Shown: positions 16,940 through 26,760, counted from the first letter of the stretch. The stretch: DNA of 64,000 bases from Pseudodesulfovibrio indicus (GCF_001563225.1 NZ_CP014206.1:1736001-1800000), one strand, 5' to 3'. Made by a program: numbers and translations. The notes: a model not told the origin generated them from the sequence alone.

Positions 16940-17323
16940 GTGTATCGCGGTCTTCTCTTGTTACTTTTATTCTTCGTACTGCCCGCGTGTTCTTCGCATT
17001 CCAGCGACCCCGCGTTGCCCGAGGAGCAGGTGCAGGCATCGAAACCGGTGCGCCCTCTGGCTCAGTTCGCGGCCACCGCGAAGGTCAACGCGAGTGATGT
17101 GATCAAGGACGAAAAGTACGGCGAAATTACCGTCATTGCTGGAAATTATTATTATTCGGCAGCCGGTGAATGGTGCAGGATGCTCCTGGTTACCCAGAAT
17201 TCGTGCACCTTCGAGCTCGTTTTCCGCCGGCTGGGCGGGGACGCCTGGGAAGAAGTGCCCCTGCTTCACGGTTGCGACGATTCACTGGTCATCCCCGGCT
17301 CCCAAGAGCAAACACTTCCGTGA
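16940..17323 (+). CDS. Small predicted lipoprotein
   Basis: A 127-residue protein starting with GTG at 16940, four bases after the kpsC stop. The N-terminus is a strongly hydrophobic signal (LLLLLLFFVLPACSS) ending in a lipobox-like LPAC, so Cys17 is the likely lipidated residue. The mature part is small and contains YYSAAGEWCRMLLV and two further Cys. I do not recognise the family. Being tightly linked to the end of the capsule export genes suggests an envelope role tied to capsule assembly, but no function can be assigned. Confidence 0.7.
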   Translation: MYRGLLLLLLFFVLPACSSHSSDPALPEEQVQASKPVRPLAQFAATAKVNASDVIKDEKYGEITVIAGNYYYSAAGEWCRMLLVTQNSCTFELVFRRLGGDAWEEVPLLHGCDDSLVIPGSQEQTLP

Positions 17324-17344
17324 CCTGCATCACGACGCGCCGCG

Positions 17345-17367
17345 CCCCCTTCGGTCTCCGGAGGGGG
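17345..17367 (+). repeat. GC-rich hairpin between the lipoprotein and the next gene
   Basis: Arms 17345-17354 and 17358-17367 pair over ten bases (one G-U) around a TCT loop. No T-run follows, so it is not a classical intrinsic terminator. It may weaken transcription between the export genes and the glycan-specific genes, or stabilise the mRNA end. Confidence 0.4.
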
Positions 17368-17491
17368 AGTCGTTGTGTCGAGAACAGTATTCCCTGCGTC
17401 CGGTCATTCCGTACGCGCACACCCGAAACCGGACGAGAGCCGATTGCCTCTGTAGTGTTTCATTTTGCCGATTTCAAAGGAAGACAATAAG

Positions 17492-19996
17492 ATGTCGAGG
17501 GCGGTTTTCGTCCTCGGGATGCATCGGTCCGGCACGAGCGCCTTCATGCGTTTGCTGGCCGCTTTTGGCGTGTACCTGGGGGACAATCTCATCGAGCCTC
17601 AGGAGGACAACCCCAAGGGGTTCTTCGAAGACCGCGCGCTGATGGAGCTGAATTCCGGGCTGCTGGGCTCGGTGGCGGAGAACGGCCGCTACGGGCTTTT
17701 GTCCCTCGGGGCCGAGTTCTATGACGAAGAGACCTTCCGCACGGAGCTCAGGGCCTATCTGGAATCCGCCTACGGGGAGAGCCTCCTGTGGGGATTCAAG
17801 GACCCCCGGCTCTGCCTGACCTTCCGCAGCTGGAAGGGCGTCCTGCGGGAACTCGGTGTATCCCACTCCTTCCTCGTTCCGGTGCGCAACCCGCTGGAGG
17901 TTGCCCAATCCCTGCAGAAACGGGAAGGTCGGCCCATCGAGTTCGGGCTGGCCGCCTGGTTCCTGTACATGTTTTCCGCCCTGGAATACGCGGCCGAAGC
18001 CCCGTCCTGCTTCGTCGCGTTCAAGGATCTCTTCGACGACGTGCGCGGGGTCATGGAGCGCGTGGGCCGGTTCCTCGGCGAGGACTGCTCGGCGCACACC
18101 GAATCCCTCGACGCCTTCGAGGGCGAATTCCTCGACGCCGGTCTCTACCGCAACCGCGACGATGCAGCGCAGCTCGCGGCCCACTGCCGGGGGATGGAGT
18201 CCATCCCGGATTTCTACGCCGCGCTGATGGGGTTCTGTGCCGAGGGGACCGTTGCGCCGGAAACCATCCGCGAACTCCTCGACCTCCACCGCGAATCCTT
18301 CACGACCCTGGCCGCCTCAATTGCGGGCGGCGCGCCGGATTACCTGCGTGCGGAGATGCACGAGAACAGCCTGACGCTCAAGAAGTACGTCAGCGCCTTC
18401 GAAGACTGCTCCGCCGCCCTGGCGGAAAACGTCAAGGCCCATGAATTTTATAAAGAAGGCTACGAGAAGTTCCAGGGGCTCTACGAGGACGCCGCCATGG
18501 CCCTGGAACAGCGGCAGCAGGCCCTGGATGAGAACCGGCGGGCCATGGACGAGCTTCGGCAGGCGCTGCTCGACAGCCAGGACGCCCTGCAGGACGCCCA
18601 CCTGGTCATTGCCGAGCGCGAAGAGACCATCCGTTTGGAGCAGCAGAGGCTGTTGGAGATCAAGCGGTCCAAGGCGTGGCGCTTCCTCCAGTTCCTGGCC
18701 AGGTTCGGCGTTGGCGCTGGAATCGTGGGCAAGGCCGGAAAGAATCTGCGCAAGGGCGTGGAACGGGTGGAGCGGCAGCGGGCCTACAAGCGGGCCAAGG
18801 TCTCCCATGCCCTGAGCAGCACCGTGGACGCGGCGGGCCGCGAGGAGATCCGGACCGTGGCCACGCTGCGCGAACAATCGCGGCGCGGGCGCCATGTGGT
18901 CTTCATGGACTACGATTTTCCGGAGTTCGACGCCCATGCCGGGGGAAGGCACTCCTGGCTGTACGTCAAGCTCCTGGCGGACCTCGGGTTCGCCGTGACC
19001 TTCCTGGCTCAGGGCAATGAGGGCAAGCCCTACATCAAGCACCTGGAAGGCATCGGGGTCCACGTCCCGGACCGCGCCTTCTTCAGGGGCGCGTCCTGGG
19101 GCAACTGGCTGTACATGTGCCGCGAGGAGATCGATTTCGTGGTCGCGAGCCGCCCGTTCCCCTCGGTCAAGTACCTTAGCCTGATACGGGACCTGATGCG
19201 GGTCCCGCTCATCTATTTCGCCCACGACCTGCATTTCCTGCGTCTGGGCCGCCAGCAGGAGCAGGCCGGCGACGTCTGCGAGGGGGAGATTTCCCGGTGC
19301 CGGATCGCCGAGGACAAGCTCATCCGCAGGTGCAGCCACATGCTCACCCCCAGCACCTTTGAAGTGCAGTACGTGGCCGAGCACTTCGGCAAGCAGGAGG
19401 CCACGGCCATCCCGGTCTTCTTCTACGACGACGAGATGCTCGCCGGGCATGAAGGAGAGAAGGAACCAGGCAGCCTGCTGTTCGTGGGCTCCTTCGAGCA
19501 TGCGCCCAACAGGGCGGCGCTGGTCTGGTTCGTGGAAAAGGTGCTCCCGCTGATCGTCGAGCGGCATGGCGACGCGGTCCTGAGCATCATCGGCAGCAAA
19601 CCCCCGGAGAATTGGGACCTCGGAGAGCATGTGCGCCTGTTGGGCCGCGTGTCCGAGGAAGAACTCGAACAGGCGTACAGGAAGAGCAAGGTGGCCATCG
19701 CCCCCCTGCTTTTCGGCGCGGGCGTCAAGGGCAAGGTCATCGAAAGCATGGCCATGAACTGCCCCGTGGTAGGCACGACCATCGCCTTCGAGGGCATCCC
19801 CGCGGGCGAGATGATCGTCCCGGTGGATTCGCCCGAGCAGTTCGCCGACCGCGTCTCCCATTACCTGGGTATGGATGACGCCGGATACCGCGCTGTGCAG
19901 GCGGGCATCCGGCAATACATGAAGCGGTATTTTTCGGAAGATACGGCGAAAGAACTTATGGAGAAGGTTATCTCCTCGGTGGATACTGATGATTAG
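17492..19996 (+). CDS. Sulfotransferase-like / coiled coil / GT4 glycosyltransferase fusion
   Basis: An 834-residue fusion. Residues 1-250 look like a sulfotransferase: GMHRSGTS (9-16) is the 5'-phosphosulfate binding loop, and VPVRNPLEVAQSL resembles the 3'-phosphate binding motif. Residues about 290-400 are heptad-rich (coiled coil) and end in the SKAWRF motif often seen before glycosyltransferase domains. From about 468 a GT-B enzyme begins (VVFMDYDFPEFDAHAGG), with GAGVKGKVIESMAMNCPVVG near 741 as the donor-site region. ATG at 17492 has AAGGA about ten bases upstream and follows a 168-base spacer. A protein that both transfers sugar and sulfate would couple chain growth to modification, which is inferred from architecture only. 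Confidence 0.8.
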   Translation: MSRAVFVLGMHRSGTSAFMRLLAAFGVYLGDNLIEPQEDNPKGFFEDRALMELNSGLLGSVAENGRYGLLSLGAEFYDEETFRTELRAYLESAYGESLLWGFKDPRLCLTFRSWKGVLRELGVSHSFLVPVRNPLEVAQSLQKREGRPIEFGLAAWFLYMFSALEYAAEAPSCFVAFKDLFDDVRGVMERVGRFLGEDCSAHTESLDAFEGEFLDAGLYRNRDDAAQLAAHCRGMESIPDFYAALMGFCAEGTVAPETIRELLDLHRESFTTLAASIAGGAPDYLRAEMHENSLTLKKYVSAFEDCSAALAENVKAHEFYKEGYEKFQGLYEDAAMALEQRQQALDENRRAMDELRQALLDSQDALQDAHLVIAEREETIRLEQQRLLEIKRSKAWRFLQFLARFGVGAGIVGKAGKNLRKGVERVERQRAYKRAKVSHALSSTVDAAGREEIRTVATLREQSRRGRHVVFMDYDFPEFDAHAGGRHSWLYVKLLADLGFAVTFLAQGNEGKPYIKHLEGIGVHVPDRAFFRGASWGNWLYMCREEIDFVVASRPFPSVKYLSLIRDLMRVPLIYFAHDLHFLRLGRQQEQAGDVCEGEISRCRIAEDKLIRRCSHMLTPSTFEVQYVAEHFGKQEATAIPVFFYDDEMLAGHEGEKEPGSLLFVGSFEHAPNRAALVWFVEKVLPLIVERHGDAVLSIIGSKPPENWDLGEHVRLLGRVSEEELEQAYRKSKVAIAPLLFGAGVKGKVIESMAMNCPVVGTTIAFEGIPAGEMIVPVDSPEQFADRVSHYLGMDDAGYRAVQAGIRQYMKRYFSEDTAKELMEKVISSVDTDD

Positions 19997-21113
19997 AGTC
20001 TATTCCTCGTTTACCAAGGCATATCTCCCCAAGGCGCGGACCTTGGCGAAATCCCTCAAGGCGCTGCACCCAGACTGGGTCTTCCACGCGGTGTTCTCCG
20101 ACTCCCTGCCCGAAGATTTCGATCTGGACGCGGAGCCCTTCGACGAGATGCTCGGCATGGCCGACATCGGCATCGAGGACTCGGAGCGCTGGGCCTTCCG
20201 GCACACGGTGGTGGAGCTGTGCACAGCGGTCAAGGGCGCGGCGTTGCAGCACCTCCTGTCCCTGCCGGACACCGACTGCGTGTTCTACATCGACCCCGAC
20301 ATCATGATCCTGAATTCCATGGCCCCCTTGGTGGACATGCTTGAGGACGCGTCGATCCTGCTCACCCCGCACATGCTCGAACCGGAGGAGGAGAGCTGGC
20401 TGATCGAGGGCAACGAGGTCCGGGCCACGCTGGCGCACGGTACCTTCAACCTCGGGTTCGCGGGCGTGCGCGCCTGCGATGAGGGCAAGGCGTTCGCCCG
20501 CTGGTGGAACCGCAGGCTCCTGGAGTTCTGCTACGACGACGTCCCGCGCGGGCTGTTCACCGACCAGCGGTGGTGCGACCTGGTGCCGTCCTTCTTCCCG
20601 GGATACAAGATCGTTCGCGATCCGGGCTACAACGTGGCCACCTGGAACATCGACAAGCGTCCGATCACGCGCGGCGAGGACGGCCGGTACCGGGCGGGCG
20701 ACGTACCGCTGCGCTTTTATCACTTCACCGGCTACGACGCCCAGTGGAACTACCAGCACCTCCTGCTCAAGCACGCCGAGCAGTTCCCGGCGGCCAAGGA
20801 GCTGTGGGACGAGTACGCCAGCGCCCTTGAGGAGAACGGCCAGAACGACGAGAAGCTCAAGCATTGGAAGTACGACTGGTTCGCGGACGGGCACAAGATC
20901 ACGCCCGAATGCCGCCGTCACTACCGCGACAACGAGAAGGCGCGGAAGGACTTCCCCGACCCCTATTCCGGAAAATACAGGGAACACTGCGCGGCCATGG
21001 GGTTCCTGGGGGGAAAGCGCAAGGAGTCCATCATCGAACACCTGGGATACACCGGTCAGCAGATCCGGTACCTGTTCGTGCTGCTGTATCGGCGGCTCCT
21101 GAAAGGCAAATGA
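19989..21113 (+). CDS. GT-A fold glycosyltransferase (GT8-like)
   Basis: A 374-residue protein. The N-terminus RVYSSFTKAYLPKARTLAKSL is a typical GT8-like opening in which the acceptor and donor lobe starts with a short beta strand. The metal-binding motif is VFYIDPDIMIL (DPD as the DxD, near residue 101). Further family-like features are NLGFAGVRA and TDQRWCDLVP. The ATG at 19989 lies inside the end of the preceding fusion gene (8-base overlap), so the two are translationally coupled. It probably adds one sugar of the capsule repeat at the cytoplasmic face; the sugar is unknown. Confidence 0.78.
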   Translation: MIRVYSSFTKAYLPKARTLAKSLKALHPDWVFHAVFSDSLPEDFDLDAEPFDEMLGMADIGIEDSERWAFRHTVVELCTAVKGAALQHLLSLPDTDCVFYIDPDIMILNSMAPLVDMLEDASILLTPHMLEPEEESWLIEGNEVRATLAHGTFNLGFAGVRACDEGKAFARWWNRRLLEFCYDDVPRGLFTDQRWCDLVPSFFPGYKIVRDPGYNVATWNIDKRPITRGEDGRYRAGDVPLRFYHFTGYDAQWNYQHLLLKHAEQFPAAKELWDEYASALEENGQNDEKLKHWKYDWFADGHKITPECRRHYRDNEKARKDFPDPYSGKYREHCAAMGFLGGKRKESIIEHLGYTGQQIRYLFVLLYRRLLKGK

Positions 21114-21180
21114 TGCGGCGGATGTGCAGACGGATGGCCGGGGGAAAGCGCCGTATTTGGCCGGGGACGGGAGACAGGGC

Positions 21181-23661
21181 ATGAGCAGGACGCTCTATTT
21201 GCATTTGGGGACGCACAAAACCGGGTCCACCACCATTCAGAAGCATTTGCACGCCAATGCGGATAATCTCGCCAAGGCGGGAGTCCTGTATCCTTCCATT
21301 TTGCAGGACATAAGCGAGTCCCATCGCTTTAACCACCACAATTTCGGGTTTGCGCTGATAGGCTTCGATCCTGTGCGCATGCCCGAGGAGCTTGACCGAC
21401 TCATCCGCGAAAAGGGCCGCAAAACCCTGCTTGAGGAAGCCGCGAGAGAGGCCGTCGCCGAGATGGAGTCGCGCGGCCTGCATGAGATGATCCTGTCGTC
21501 AGAGGTGATCTGCGAGCCGTTCTGCGGCCAGGTGACGTTCCCCGAGGCGCTTGGGGAATTGAAGCGGTTGTTCGACGGGTTCACCATCGTCCCGGTGGTC
21601 TATCTCCGCCCGCAGCACAGTTGGGCGGAGTCCTGGTACAAATGGAACATGCGGGGCGGCAATTGCGCGCCCTTTGACGAGTGGTACCGGGATCTGGACC
21701 CCAATTGGCTGGACTATGAGCGCTTGCTGACCCTGCTCGCGGAAGCCTTCGGCCGGGAGAACGTCAGGCCCAGGGTGTTTGAGCGGAATAAGCTCAAGGA
21801 CCCCTTGTTCGCCGATTTCCTGGAAACCATCGGCCGCGGCGGCATGAAATTCACCCCGCTCGAGTCCGCCAATGAGAGTTTCAACTGGGAAGTCCTGCGC
21901 TACCAGAGGGTGGCCAACGAGGTGCTGAAGGCCCACAAGGTCTCCCGACCGGACTATTTCAACATGACCGTGGCGCTCATGGGCTGGGACAAGTCCCTGA
22001 CGGTGGAGGGTAAGCGCGGTCTTTTCCCGTATTCGCTATTGTCTCGAATTCATGCCGACTTTCAGGAGCCGAACAGGTTGCTGGCCGAGCGGTACTTCGG
22101 CAGGGCCGACGACCTGTTTTCCCCGCCGGCGGAAGTGGAACACATGGATTTCGAGGTGATGGACAAGGCGGCTGTCAGAAGGCAGGTCAACGAGTGGATA
22201 TCAGCCGGGAAGCCCAGGCAATTCGATGGCTTCGACCTTGAAAGCGCCTGCGGATACAGGCGGAGCAAGACCTTTTTCGACGAATTCCAGTCGTTGCTTC
22301 GGGGCCGGGACGGGGATTCGGCCGTGGCCTTCGAGGCGCAGCGAACGCGTCCTTTGCGCGTAGAGGATGTGACCATCGGCGGGAAGACGCAGCGGCTTGA
22401 ATACCCGCCCAACGACATCCCTCCCATCAAGGCCGAGCTGCTCGAAAACGCGCGCATTCAGTTCCGGTCGAGGCCGCTTGCCGAGCACGTCCGGAAGAGG
22501 TTTTGCATCTTCGGCGGGGACAGGCGATTGGTCGAGAACAGCCTGATTACCGTCGCCGACGACTACGACGGGAATCTACAGCCCTGCCACAGGCTTGAAG
22601 AGCCGGGCGTCACCTATGTTTTTTTGGGAGAAATGCTCATGCATTATGGGCATATGCTCCTGGAAAGTTGCGCACGGACATGGATTCTGGATTATGTCCG
22701 AAAAGTGCGGGGGACGCGGGTGGAGCTGGTGTTTCTCACCTCGGCCAAACGCCGGGCCGCCGTGGATGCGGTGCTGAAGCTGATGGAGGGGATCGCCCCC
22801 GTGCACATGCTGCCCATCGGCTGCACCTGCTTTCATTTTTCCCGGCTTGTGGTGCCGACCCCCATGTTTGTCGAGGTTTGCGGCTACTGCCACCCCGCAT
22901 ACGCCGGGGTGCTCCAGCGGCTGCTTGCCCCCCTCGCCGAGCACACGGTCAAGGCGGACAAGATTTACCTCTCGCGGAGAAAGCTTGGGAAGACGCAGCG
23001 TTACCTGATCAACGAAGCCGAGGTGGAGAAGATTTTCGCCGATCACGGCTACGAGATCATCCATCCCCAGGAATTGGGATTCGCGGAGCAGATCGGCCTT
23101 TACGGCCGGGTCCGGGCCATGGCCGGGGTGGAAGGCTCGGCGATTCATAATTCACTGCTGGCCGGACGGTGCCGCCATCTGACAATTCTGAACGTGCATC
23201 ACCCCGATCCCATGATCTGGCACCGCCAGCAACTGAGCATTTGCCTCGGGATGCACCTGGGCACGACCGTCGTACGGACGCACCCAGCCTTCGAGATCGA
23301 GGGTTGCCTGATCCGGAAAGTGCCTGTGGTCACGGATTTGGAGGCGGTCCGCCAGACGTTGAGCAGCGGGCGGCCGGGCGATTTGCGCGACCCCGAAGAC
23401 AATGTCTACGACAAGGCCCGGCTCATGCCCATGGTGGCTTCGTTCTTCAACGAAACGGAAGATCCCGTGAACGGCGAATTTTACGGCCGCCTGGCAAAGG
23501 GGGATGTTCGCGGCGCCTGCCGGTACGCCCTGACGGCGCCGGGAACAATACGGCAAGTGAAACTGCGCGGGGAGTCGGTATTGGGCAGATGGTGCAGGTC
23601 GGCGCTTGTCTTTGCCCTGCGAGGATATGGAATGCTGAGGAACCGTGTCCGAAATTGGTGA
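21181..23661 (+). CDS. Sulfotransferase-like domain fused to a GT61-family glycosyltransferase
   Basis: An 826-residue protein from the ATG at 21181 (GGGA upstream); earlier in-frame starts give an unlikely leader. The N-terminus LYLHLGTHKTGSTTIQKHL is a sulfotransferase-type P-loop, and YLRPQHSWAESWYKW resembles the downstream part of that fold. From about residue 440 a GT61 (DUF563) region follows: VFLGEMLMHYGHMLLES, KIYLSRRKLGKTQRYLINE and MAGVEGSAIHNSLLAG are characteristic. The two modules are separated by about 100 residues with no clear family. It is the second of three sulfotransferase fusions in this locus. Neither acceptor nor sugar donor can be predicted. Confidence 0.8.
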   Translation: MSRTLYLHLGTHKTGSTTIQKHLHANADNLAKAGVLYPSILQDISESHRFNHHNFGFALIGFDPVRMPEELDRLIREKGRKTLLEEAAREAVAEMESRGLHEMILSSEVICEPFCGQVTFPEALGELKRLFDGFTIVPVVYLRPQHSWAESWYKWNMRGGNCAPFDEWYRDLDPNWLDYERLLTLLAEAFGRENVRPRVFERNKLKDPLFADFLETIGRGGMKFTPLESANESFNWEVLRYQRVANEVLKAHKVSRPDYFNMTVALMGWDKSLTVEGKRGLFPYSLLSRIHADFQEPNRLLAERYFGRADDLFSPPAEVEHMDFEVMDKAAVRRQVNEWISAGKPRQFDGFDLESACGYRRSKTFFDEFQSLLRGRDGDSAVAFEAQRTRPLRVEDVTIGGKTQRLEYPPNDIPPIKAELLENARIQFRSRPLAEHVRKRFCIFGGDRRLVENSLITVADDYDGNLQPCHRLEEPGVTYVFLGEMLMHYGHMLLESCARTWILDYVRKVRGTRVELVFLTSAKRRAAVDAVLKLMEGIAPVHMLPIGCTCFHFSRLVVPTPMFVEVCGYCHPAYAGVLQRLLAPLAEHTVKADKIYLSRRKLGKTQRYLINEAEVEKIFADHGYEIIHPQELGFAEQIGLYGRVRAMAGVEGSAIHNSLLAGRCRHLTILNVHHPDPMIWHRQQLSICLGMHLGTTVVRTHPAFEIEGCLIRKVPVVTDLEAVRQTLSSGRPGDLRDPEDNVYDKARLMPMVASFFNETEDPVNGEFYGRLAKGDVRGACRYALTAPGTIRQVKLRGESVLGRWCRSALVFALRGYGMLRNRVRNW

Positions 23662-23773
23662 GATGAGTGTCCTTGTAGAGGTTCAGCTTTGAGTTGGTGT
23701 GTCAGGTAGTTTTTGCATTGTGTAAGCTGATATGAAATTGCATTGATTTTGATTTAATGAGGGAGATGTCGTT

Positions 23774-24886
23774 ATGCAGAATGCTGTTTCCGGTTTGAAG
23801 TCCAGGTTGGAATACCCGTTTGAGGGAACACGGATCGAAGGGAAGACCATGCTTGTCGGCGGTTGGGCATTTATGCCGGACGGCGAAGAATTGAAGGTGA
23901 ATGTCTATATTGACGGCAAGCCTTCCGGTTCCTGCAAATGGGGTGCTGCACGCTACGACGTCTTCAAGGAGTTCGGATCGGAGTCGGCATACGAGTCTGG
24001 TTTTTTTGGGAATATCAAGGTTGGGAACCTTGATAAAGGGACCCATGAAGTTGAGGTAAGGGTCCTATGCAATGGCGCCGAGGTTTCAGTGGGCAAGACC
24101 AAAATTGTCCAGCCTGCATGGTACACCCTTAAGCGTAAGCCTGCGGGGGAATATCAATTCAAGTATTTGGAAAACGCCATGCTCCCCATCGGTCATGTCG
24201 CCGATTCCGCAAAGCGGTCGGGTGCGCGGATGTTCAACGCATTCATGGATATGTGCGACCTCCCGAAGAAGTCGGATATTTTGGATGTCGGGTGCGGAAT
24301 GGGGCGGTTTTCCCTTCCTTTCATCCGGTATGTGGGGGAGGAAGGGAGCTACGCCGGGCTTGAGTTGATGCCGCCATCGGTGAAGTATCTTGAGGACAAC
24401 TTTGTCACGCGTTTCCCCAATTTCACGGTCAAGAGGGTGGAGGTGTTCAATGACCTCTATAACCCGGACTGCAATGTAAAGGCCTCTGAATACGTTTTTC
24501 CGTTCGAAAACGATTCCTTCGACATGGTGTTCCTGCAGTCTGTGTTCACCCATATGGTGACCCAGGACGTAACGAATTACCTGCGGCAGATGCATCGGGT
24601 GCTGAGGCCTGGTGGCTTGTGCATGATCACCTATTTCCTGATTGACGAGCACTCTAAGCGCATGATCTCGGAAAAGAAGACGAACAGGTCGTTCTCCTTC
24701 AAGCATGATCATTTTTGGTCGGACACCGAGGAGATCATCGAGATCGCTATCGCCTATGACGCCGAGTGGCTTAAAGCGACGTACGAAGAAATCGGTTTCG
24801 AGATCGAGTCGATCCACAAGGGTACCTGGCGAGGGGAAACCGGTACCACCGGCCAAGATGTCGTCGTGGCCCGCAAGAAACGTTGA
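23774..24886 (+). CDS. Class I SAM methyltransferase with N-terminal beta-rich domain
   Basis: A 370-residue protein. Residues 1-110 look like a small Ig-like beta domain (VGGWAFMPDGEELKVNVYID), a module that also occurs on glycosyltransferases of surface glycan loci. The rest is a class I methyltransferase: motif I ILDVGCGMGRFSLPF (about residues 168-182), an acidic residue after it in GLELMPP, and MHRVLRPGGLCMITYF as the post-motif. ATG at 23774 has GAGGGAGA about eight bases upstream. The gene follows a 112-base AT-rich spacer, so it may have its own promoter. A terminator-like hairpin lies downstream (24930-24956). O-methylation of a capsule sugar is the natural guess. Confidence 0.8.
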   Translation: MQNAVSGLKSRLEYPFEGTRIEGKTMLVGGWAFMPDGEELKVNVYIDGKPSGSCKWGAARYDVFKEFGSESAYESGFFGNIKVGNLDKGTHEVEVRVLCNGAEVSVGKTKIVQPAWYTLKRKPAGEYQFKYLENAMLPIGHVADSAKRSGARMFNAFMDMCDLPKKSDILDVGCGMGRFSLPFIRYVGEEGSYAGLELMPPSVKYLEDNFVTRFPNFTVKRVEVFNDLYNPDCNVKASEYVFPFENDSFDMVFLQSVFTHMVTQDVTNYLRQMHRVLRPGGLCMITYFLIDEHSKRMISEKKTNRSFSFKHDHFWSDTEEIIEIAIAYDAEWLKATYEEIGFEIESIHKGTWRGETGTTGQDVVVARKKR

Positions 24887-25104
24887 ATTGGCGAGAATAT
24901 CGAAAACGTCTGATGAGGGTGTGATGGTCGGAGTAGCCGACAATGTCGGCTACTCCGTTATTGTCGTATCATTTTCTTTATGAGGTGGGAGTTGTCCTTT
25001 TCCCTTGAGGTGTTTTGTTCAGGGGGAGTGGAGGACTTTGCGACGCCAGCCCATGGGCAACCGGTCCGGCGGCCATTTCGTTGTTACAAAAAGGGGATTG
25101 GATT
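24887..25104 (+). other. Intergenic spacer with a terminator-like hairpin
   Basis: This 218-base spacer holds a perfect inverted repeat at 24930-24956 (separate entry) and, at its right end, AAGGGGA (25091-25097), which serves the next gene. I see no convincing short gene and no strong promoter. Confidence 0.5.
24930..24956 (+). terminator. Perfect 12-bp inverted repeat, probable terminator
   Basis: GGAGTAGCCGAC (24930-24941) and GTCGGCTACTCC (24945-24956) form a perfect 12-bp stem around AAT. The following bases are T-rich but not a pure T-run (GTTATTGTCG, then ATTTTCTTT). It probably ends or attenuates the transcript after the methyltransferase. Confidence 0.6.
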
Positions 25105-26760
25105 TTGAATATAGGTGTGCTCGGGACGTCCAACTCAATATTGAAAGAGGGATGGGTTCCCGCCCTGGAGGCGATTTCGGCTCCAGAAGATTCCGTTCTC
25201 AATTATTCGTGCGGCGCGAATTGTTCTGCGTACGGACTCTATGCCTTGGATCATTTCAAGATACTTGATTCAGTTGATTCGCTGGTCATTGATTTCACGC
25301 TGAACGATCAGGGATTCTGCGACGCGGGGATTCTCGAATACGGCGAGGTCGAGTCGTATTACTACAATCTGGTCAAGCGGATTTGCGAATCCGGGGTCAA
25401 GCCGGTAAGCGTTCTTTTTTTCAACCAGAAGTACATCGACAAGGACTCCTTCCCCGTCCGGGACATGCACATCGACATCTGCCGTCATTTCGGCGTTGAA
25501 GTGATCGACCTCTTCAGCATTGTCAACCATCTGAAAACCGACCACAATCCGAACACCTTTTTCCAGGATCCTGCCCACCTTGGCCCGCATTTTTCGAAGC
25601 ATGTCGCCGTGCTCGTCAGGGATTACTTGAAATCGTTGACGATGGATGAACGGGAGCGCAGGCCGAATGCCCCCTCGCCGCGGGTGTTCAGGGGCGTCAG
25701 CCTGGCTGCGGAATTTCCCGGTCTGCCCAAGGTGCGGCGGGGAACGTCCTACATTACCCACGAGAGCCTCCATCTGGAGGGCGACAACGCGGCCTCGCTG
25801 CCGCTCGGGCGTGTTGTGATCGACAGCGTTTTCTTCCGGGCTTCCAGGCTGAATGGCTACTTGAGCTTCGAAAGCAACGGGAAGGCGCTCTCGAAGGTTG
25901 TCGCCTATCAGGAGCAGCGGGGCTTCTTTTGCCGTTCCGTCCGCCCGGTCTTCGAGGTCGAAGGCGAGGTGAAGCTTTGCGCGAGAAACATTCCGGGAGC
26001 GCCTCTGTGCGAAAACGATATCCATCAGGTCGAGCCGCCCGAGGACGCTCCCGGCACGTTCGACCTGGTCGGCCTTCTCGTGCGCGACCCCGTGCCCGAC
26101 GACATCGAGTACGAGCGCGGAGCGTCGCCCGACAAACAGTGGGTGAAGCGCTACCGGGAGTCCTTGCGCAACGTGAAGTTGGTGCTCAACAACCAGCTTG
26201 ATAAAGTGGATGCCCCTGAATCGCTTTACATAGCCGCGACGCTGGCCGCCGATTCCTCGCTGGCCATAGCGGCCATTGAAAAGGCCTTGAAGCTGGCCGG
26301 TGACAACACCTATTACCACGCCCAATACGGTGCGCGGCTTTCCAAGGCGAAGATGTTGAAAAAGGCCGCATCCGCTTTGGCCGATGCCGTGCGTCTCGCC
26401 CCCGGCGTATCGGCGCATCATATGTTTCTCAGCCACATCCATGGAGGCCTCGGCAACGTCGCGGCCGGGCTGAGTGCGGTCGAAGCGGCGATCGCCATCA
26501 AGGAAGACCATTCAGGCTATCACCATCGCCGTGGGAATCTTCTGTTCCAAATGGGTAACCTGGATGAAGCCGAAAGAGCACAGAATCGCTCCTTGGAGCT
26601 TGATCCCGAAGCTGCGGACGCGCATTTTCAGTTGAGCCGGATACATGAGAAACGTGGCGATCTTGAGAGAGCGTTGAGCGAGATTCGGACGGCCTTGGCC
26701 ATAAAGGGAGATGATTCGGTGTATCGGGCGCATCTCGCCAGGTTGATGAAGCTAGGGTAG
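25105..26760 (+). CDS. SGNH-hydrolase-like protein with C-terminal TPR repeats
   Basis: A 551-residue protein starting at TTG 25105, chosen because AAGGGGA lies seven bases upstream and the SGNH-like block I (IGVLGTSNS) begins at once. Block V is suggested by DPAHLGPHFSKHVA (about residues 155-168), which supplies the Asp/His pair of such hydrolases. Residues about 190-340 are a beta-rich region without a recognised family. Residues about 370-551 form four to five TPR-like helix pairs (for example LGNVAAGLSAVEAAIAIKEDH and MGNLDEAERAQNRSLELDPEA). SGNH proteins in glycan loci often remove or transfer O-acetyl groups; that role here is inference, and the TPRs suggest a partner protein. Confidence 0.65.
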   Translation: MNIGVLGTSNSILKEGWVPALEAISAPEDSVLNYSCGANCSAYGLYALDHFKILDSVDSLVIDFTLNDQGFCDAGILEYGEVESYYYNLVKRICESGVKPVSVLFFNQKYIDKDSFPVRDMHIDICRHFGVEVIDLFSIVNHLKTDHNPNTFFQDPAHLGPHFSKHVAVLVRDYLKSLTMDERERRPNAPSPRVFRGVSLAAEFPGLPKVRRGTSYITHESLHLEGDNAASLPLGRVVIDSVFFRASRLNGYLSFESNGKALSKVVAYQEQRGFFCRSVRPVFEVEGEVKLCARNIPGAPLCENDIHQVEPPEDAPGTFDLVGLLVRDPVPDDIEYERGASPDKQWVKRYRESLRNVKLVLNNQLDKVDAPESLYIAATLAADSSLAIAAIEKALKLAGDNTYYHAQYGARLSKAKMLKKAASALADAVRLAPGVSAHHMFLSHIHGGLGNVAAGLSAVEAAIAIKEDHSGYHHRRGNLLFQMGNLDEAERAQNRSLELDPEAADAHFQLSRIHEKRGDLERALSEIRTALAIKGDDSVYRAHLARLMKLG

